Positions 5,995 through 6,680 of a stretch of 6,680 nucleotides of DNA are shown here, piece after piece. The stretch spans positions 1-6,680 of the forward strand of contig DANJ01000008.1 of the NCBI GenBank assembly GCA_002497285.1, given 5' to 3'. The notes under the pieces are model-generated. The model did no database searches. It was not told where the DNA came from and saw only the letters and a program-made list of their open reading frames with translations. Position 1 is the stretch's first letter. Every line of letters begins with the position of its first letter. The position numbers and the translations under genes are program-made. The stretch comes from Candidatus Pacearchaeota archaeon UBA92. Lineage in GTDB: Archaea > Nanobdellota > Nanobdellia > Pacearchaeales > GW2011-AR1.

Positions 5995-6219
5995 ATGACT
6001 ACACATATCTCAGCAAAAACCATAACCTTGCCAAAAGAAGCCCTCAGAGAAAAAGAAGGAGTGGTTGTTTTGCCATTGAAGAAATGGAGAGAGATTGAAG
6101 AGGAATTGGAAGATTTGGAAATGTATCGCTCTGAAGGTTTAGCAAAAGAAATTGCCAAGAGAAGATCCGAAAAGAAAACTGTTCCTTTGGAAAAACTTCT
6201 AAAAAAATACCACATTTGA
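5995..6219 (+). CDS. RelB-like antitoxin of a type II toxin-antitoxin pair
   Basis: This 74-residue protein has a short N-terminal strand-like part (residues 5-27, KTITLPKE and VVVLPL) that may bind DNA, a long acidic helix (about 31-44, WREIEEELEDLEMY) and a basic helical C-terminus ending VPLEKLLKKYHI, the kind of segment that wraps a RelE toxin. Such small antitoxins neutralise the toxin and, alone or in complex, repress their own promoter. The toxin gene begins four bases after its stop. No ribosome site lies before the ATG, which fits the predicted leaderless transcript. The N-terminus could belong to the Phd/YefM or the AbrB-like antitoxin fold; I cannot tell which. The pairing with a RelE toxin is the strongest evidence. 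Confidence 0.8.
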   Translation: MTTHISAKTITLPKEALREKEGVVVLPLKKWREIEEELEDLEMYRSEGLAKEIAKRRSEKKTVPLEKLLKKYHI

Positions 6220-6223
6220 TCTC

Positions 6224-6484
6224 GTGTATAGATTCATATTAAAAGGCAAGGCCGCCAAAGAAACAGAAAAACTTCCTGCTCAAATACGGAAGAGAATTTT
6301 AGAAAAACTCAAATTTTATTCTTCTCAAGAAAACCCTCTTAGCTTTGCCAAAAAACTGAAAGATTCCCGATTCGGTGAATACAGATTTAGAATAGGAGAA
6401 TATAGGGTTCTCTTTGATGTGGAGGGTCAGAAAATCGTTATTTTAAAGGTTGGCCATCGGAGAGATATCTATAAGGATTGTTAG
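6224..6484 (+). CDS. RelE/ParE-superfamily toxin, probable mRNA interferase
   Basis: This 86-residue protein has the compact RelE layout: a first strand (YRFILKGKAAKETEKLP), two helices (about 17-48), then the strand run EYRFRIGEYRVLFDVEG (52-68) and the closing VILKVGHRRDIYK (72-84). Basic residues Arg54, Arg56, Arg61, Arg79 and Arg80 and Tyr83 sit in the groove expected to hold mRNA, similar to the Arg/Lys/Tyr set of RelE. RelE toxins cut mRNA in the ribosomal A site. The start is a GTG four bases after the antitoxin stop, with no clear ribosome site, so translation should depend on the antitoxin being read first, which keeps toxin in check. ParE-type gyrase poisons share the fold, but GHRRDIY favours a RelE-type nuclease. 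Confidence 0.87.
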   Translation: MYRFILKGKAAKETEKLPAQIRKRILEKLKFYSSQENPLSFAKKLKDSRFGEYRFRIGEYRVLFDVEGQKIVILKVGHRRDIYKDC

Positions 6485-6607
6485 AAACAAAACTTTTGAC
6501 AGGTTTCTATCTGTGCTACTCTCAATAAAAAGTTCACTTTCCATCAGTGTAATCCCTCCTTCCTCCTCTCTCTGTCCAGACTTTCCTCAAAATAGAGATA
6601 TCCAGGT

Positions 6608-6636
6608 TTGATAATTGCGTTTCCATAGGGTATAAT
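6608..6636 (+). promoter_or_regulatory. Promoter of the downstream tRNA gene
   Basis: TTGATA (6608-6613) and a perfect TATAAT (6631-6636) are separated by 17 bases. Transcription would start near 6643, some 16 bases before the tRNA-like sequence at 6659, a normal spacing for a tRNA precursor. Confidence 0.6.
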
Positions 6637-6658
6637 AAAGGCAGAAAATTTTTAATAT

Positions 6659-6680
6659 GGAGAGGTCGCATAGCCCGGTT
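6659..6680 (+). tRNA. 5' end of a probable tRNA-Ser gene, cut by window edge
   Basis: GGAGAGG (7-base acceptor strand) is followed by TC, the D-stem GCAT and a D-loop with the conserved GG pair (AGCCCGGTT). GGAGAGGT with a GCAT-type D-arm is a common start of serine tRNAs. The anticodon lies outside the window, so the identity is inferred. A consensus promoter stands just upstream. Confidence 0.5.

Noticed and set aside
5988..6215. A 75-codon open frame on the - strand almost exactly opposite the antitoxin.
   Set aside because: The + strand frame has a consensus promoter and a partner toxin; the antisense frame has neither and is Ser/Phe-rich low-quality sequence.
6483..6508. Inverted repeat AGAAAC/GTTTCT after the toxin gene as a terminator.
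   Set aside because: The stem is only 6 bp and AT-rich, and no T-run follows it, so it does not qualify as an intrinsic terminator.
6565..6598. On the - strand, GAGGAAAGTCTGGAC resembles the conserved start of the bacterial RNase P RNA core.
   Set aside because: Only about 15 bases match. The rest of the catalytic core does not follow, and fewer than 100 bases lie between it and the only weak candidate for the 3' conserved part.

Overview
The window is an AT-rich (roughly one third G+C) bacterial accessory region. All seven convincing genes lie on the + strand, with Shine-Dalgarno sites, sigma70-like promoters and TAA, TGA and TAG all used as ordinary stops, so a standard genetic code. The sequence does not identify the host. 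The class II tRNA start at the right edge and the RelBE-type pair would fit many environmental bacteria.

Positions 1-310 hold no gene. They contain a tRNA-like scrap at the left edge, an intrinsic terminator (51-91), a cluster of AATTTCA motifs and a sigma70-like promoter (238-266). Positions 311-4141 are a four-gene operon with strong signs of translational coupling: a small three-helix membrane protein, a DncV-like CD-NTase, an E2-E1 fusion (Cap2) and a JAMM-family deconjugase (Cap3). This is a complete type II CBASS anti-phage system. Cap2 would conjugate the cyclase by its C-terminal residue and prime it, Cap3 would reverse this, and cyclic dinucleotide made on infection would trigger the membrane protein. 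The effector has no sensor domain I recognise and is the least familiar part of the system.

Positions 4172-5956 hold a compact restriction-modification module 88 bp downstream on the same strand: an SPPY-type (N4-cytosine or N6-adenine) DNA methyltransferase, then an MvaI/BcnI-family endonuclease overlapping it by ATGA. Scraps of possibly decayed coding sequence lie at both ends of the module. The endonuclease has Asn where the catalytic Asp is expected.

Positions 5959-6484 hold a RelBE-type toxin-antitoxin pair whose promoter places the predicted transcript start exactly on the antitoxin ATG. The right end has a consensus promoter and the first 22 bases of a probable tRNA-Ser gene. Overall this is a defence island (CBASS, restriction-modification, toxin-antitoxin) beside a tRNA gene, the usual setting of an integrated island, although no integrase is visible.
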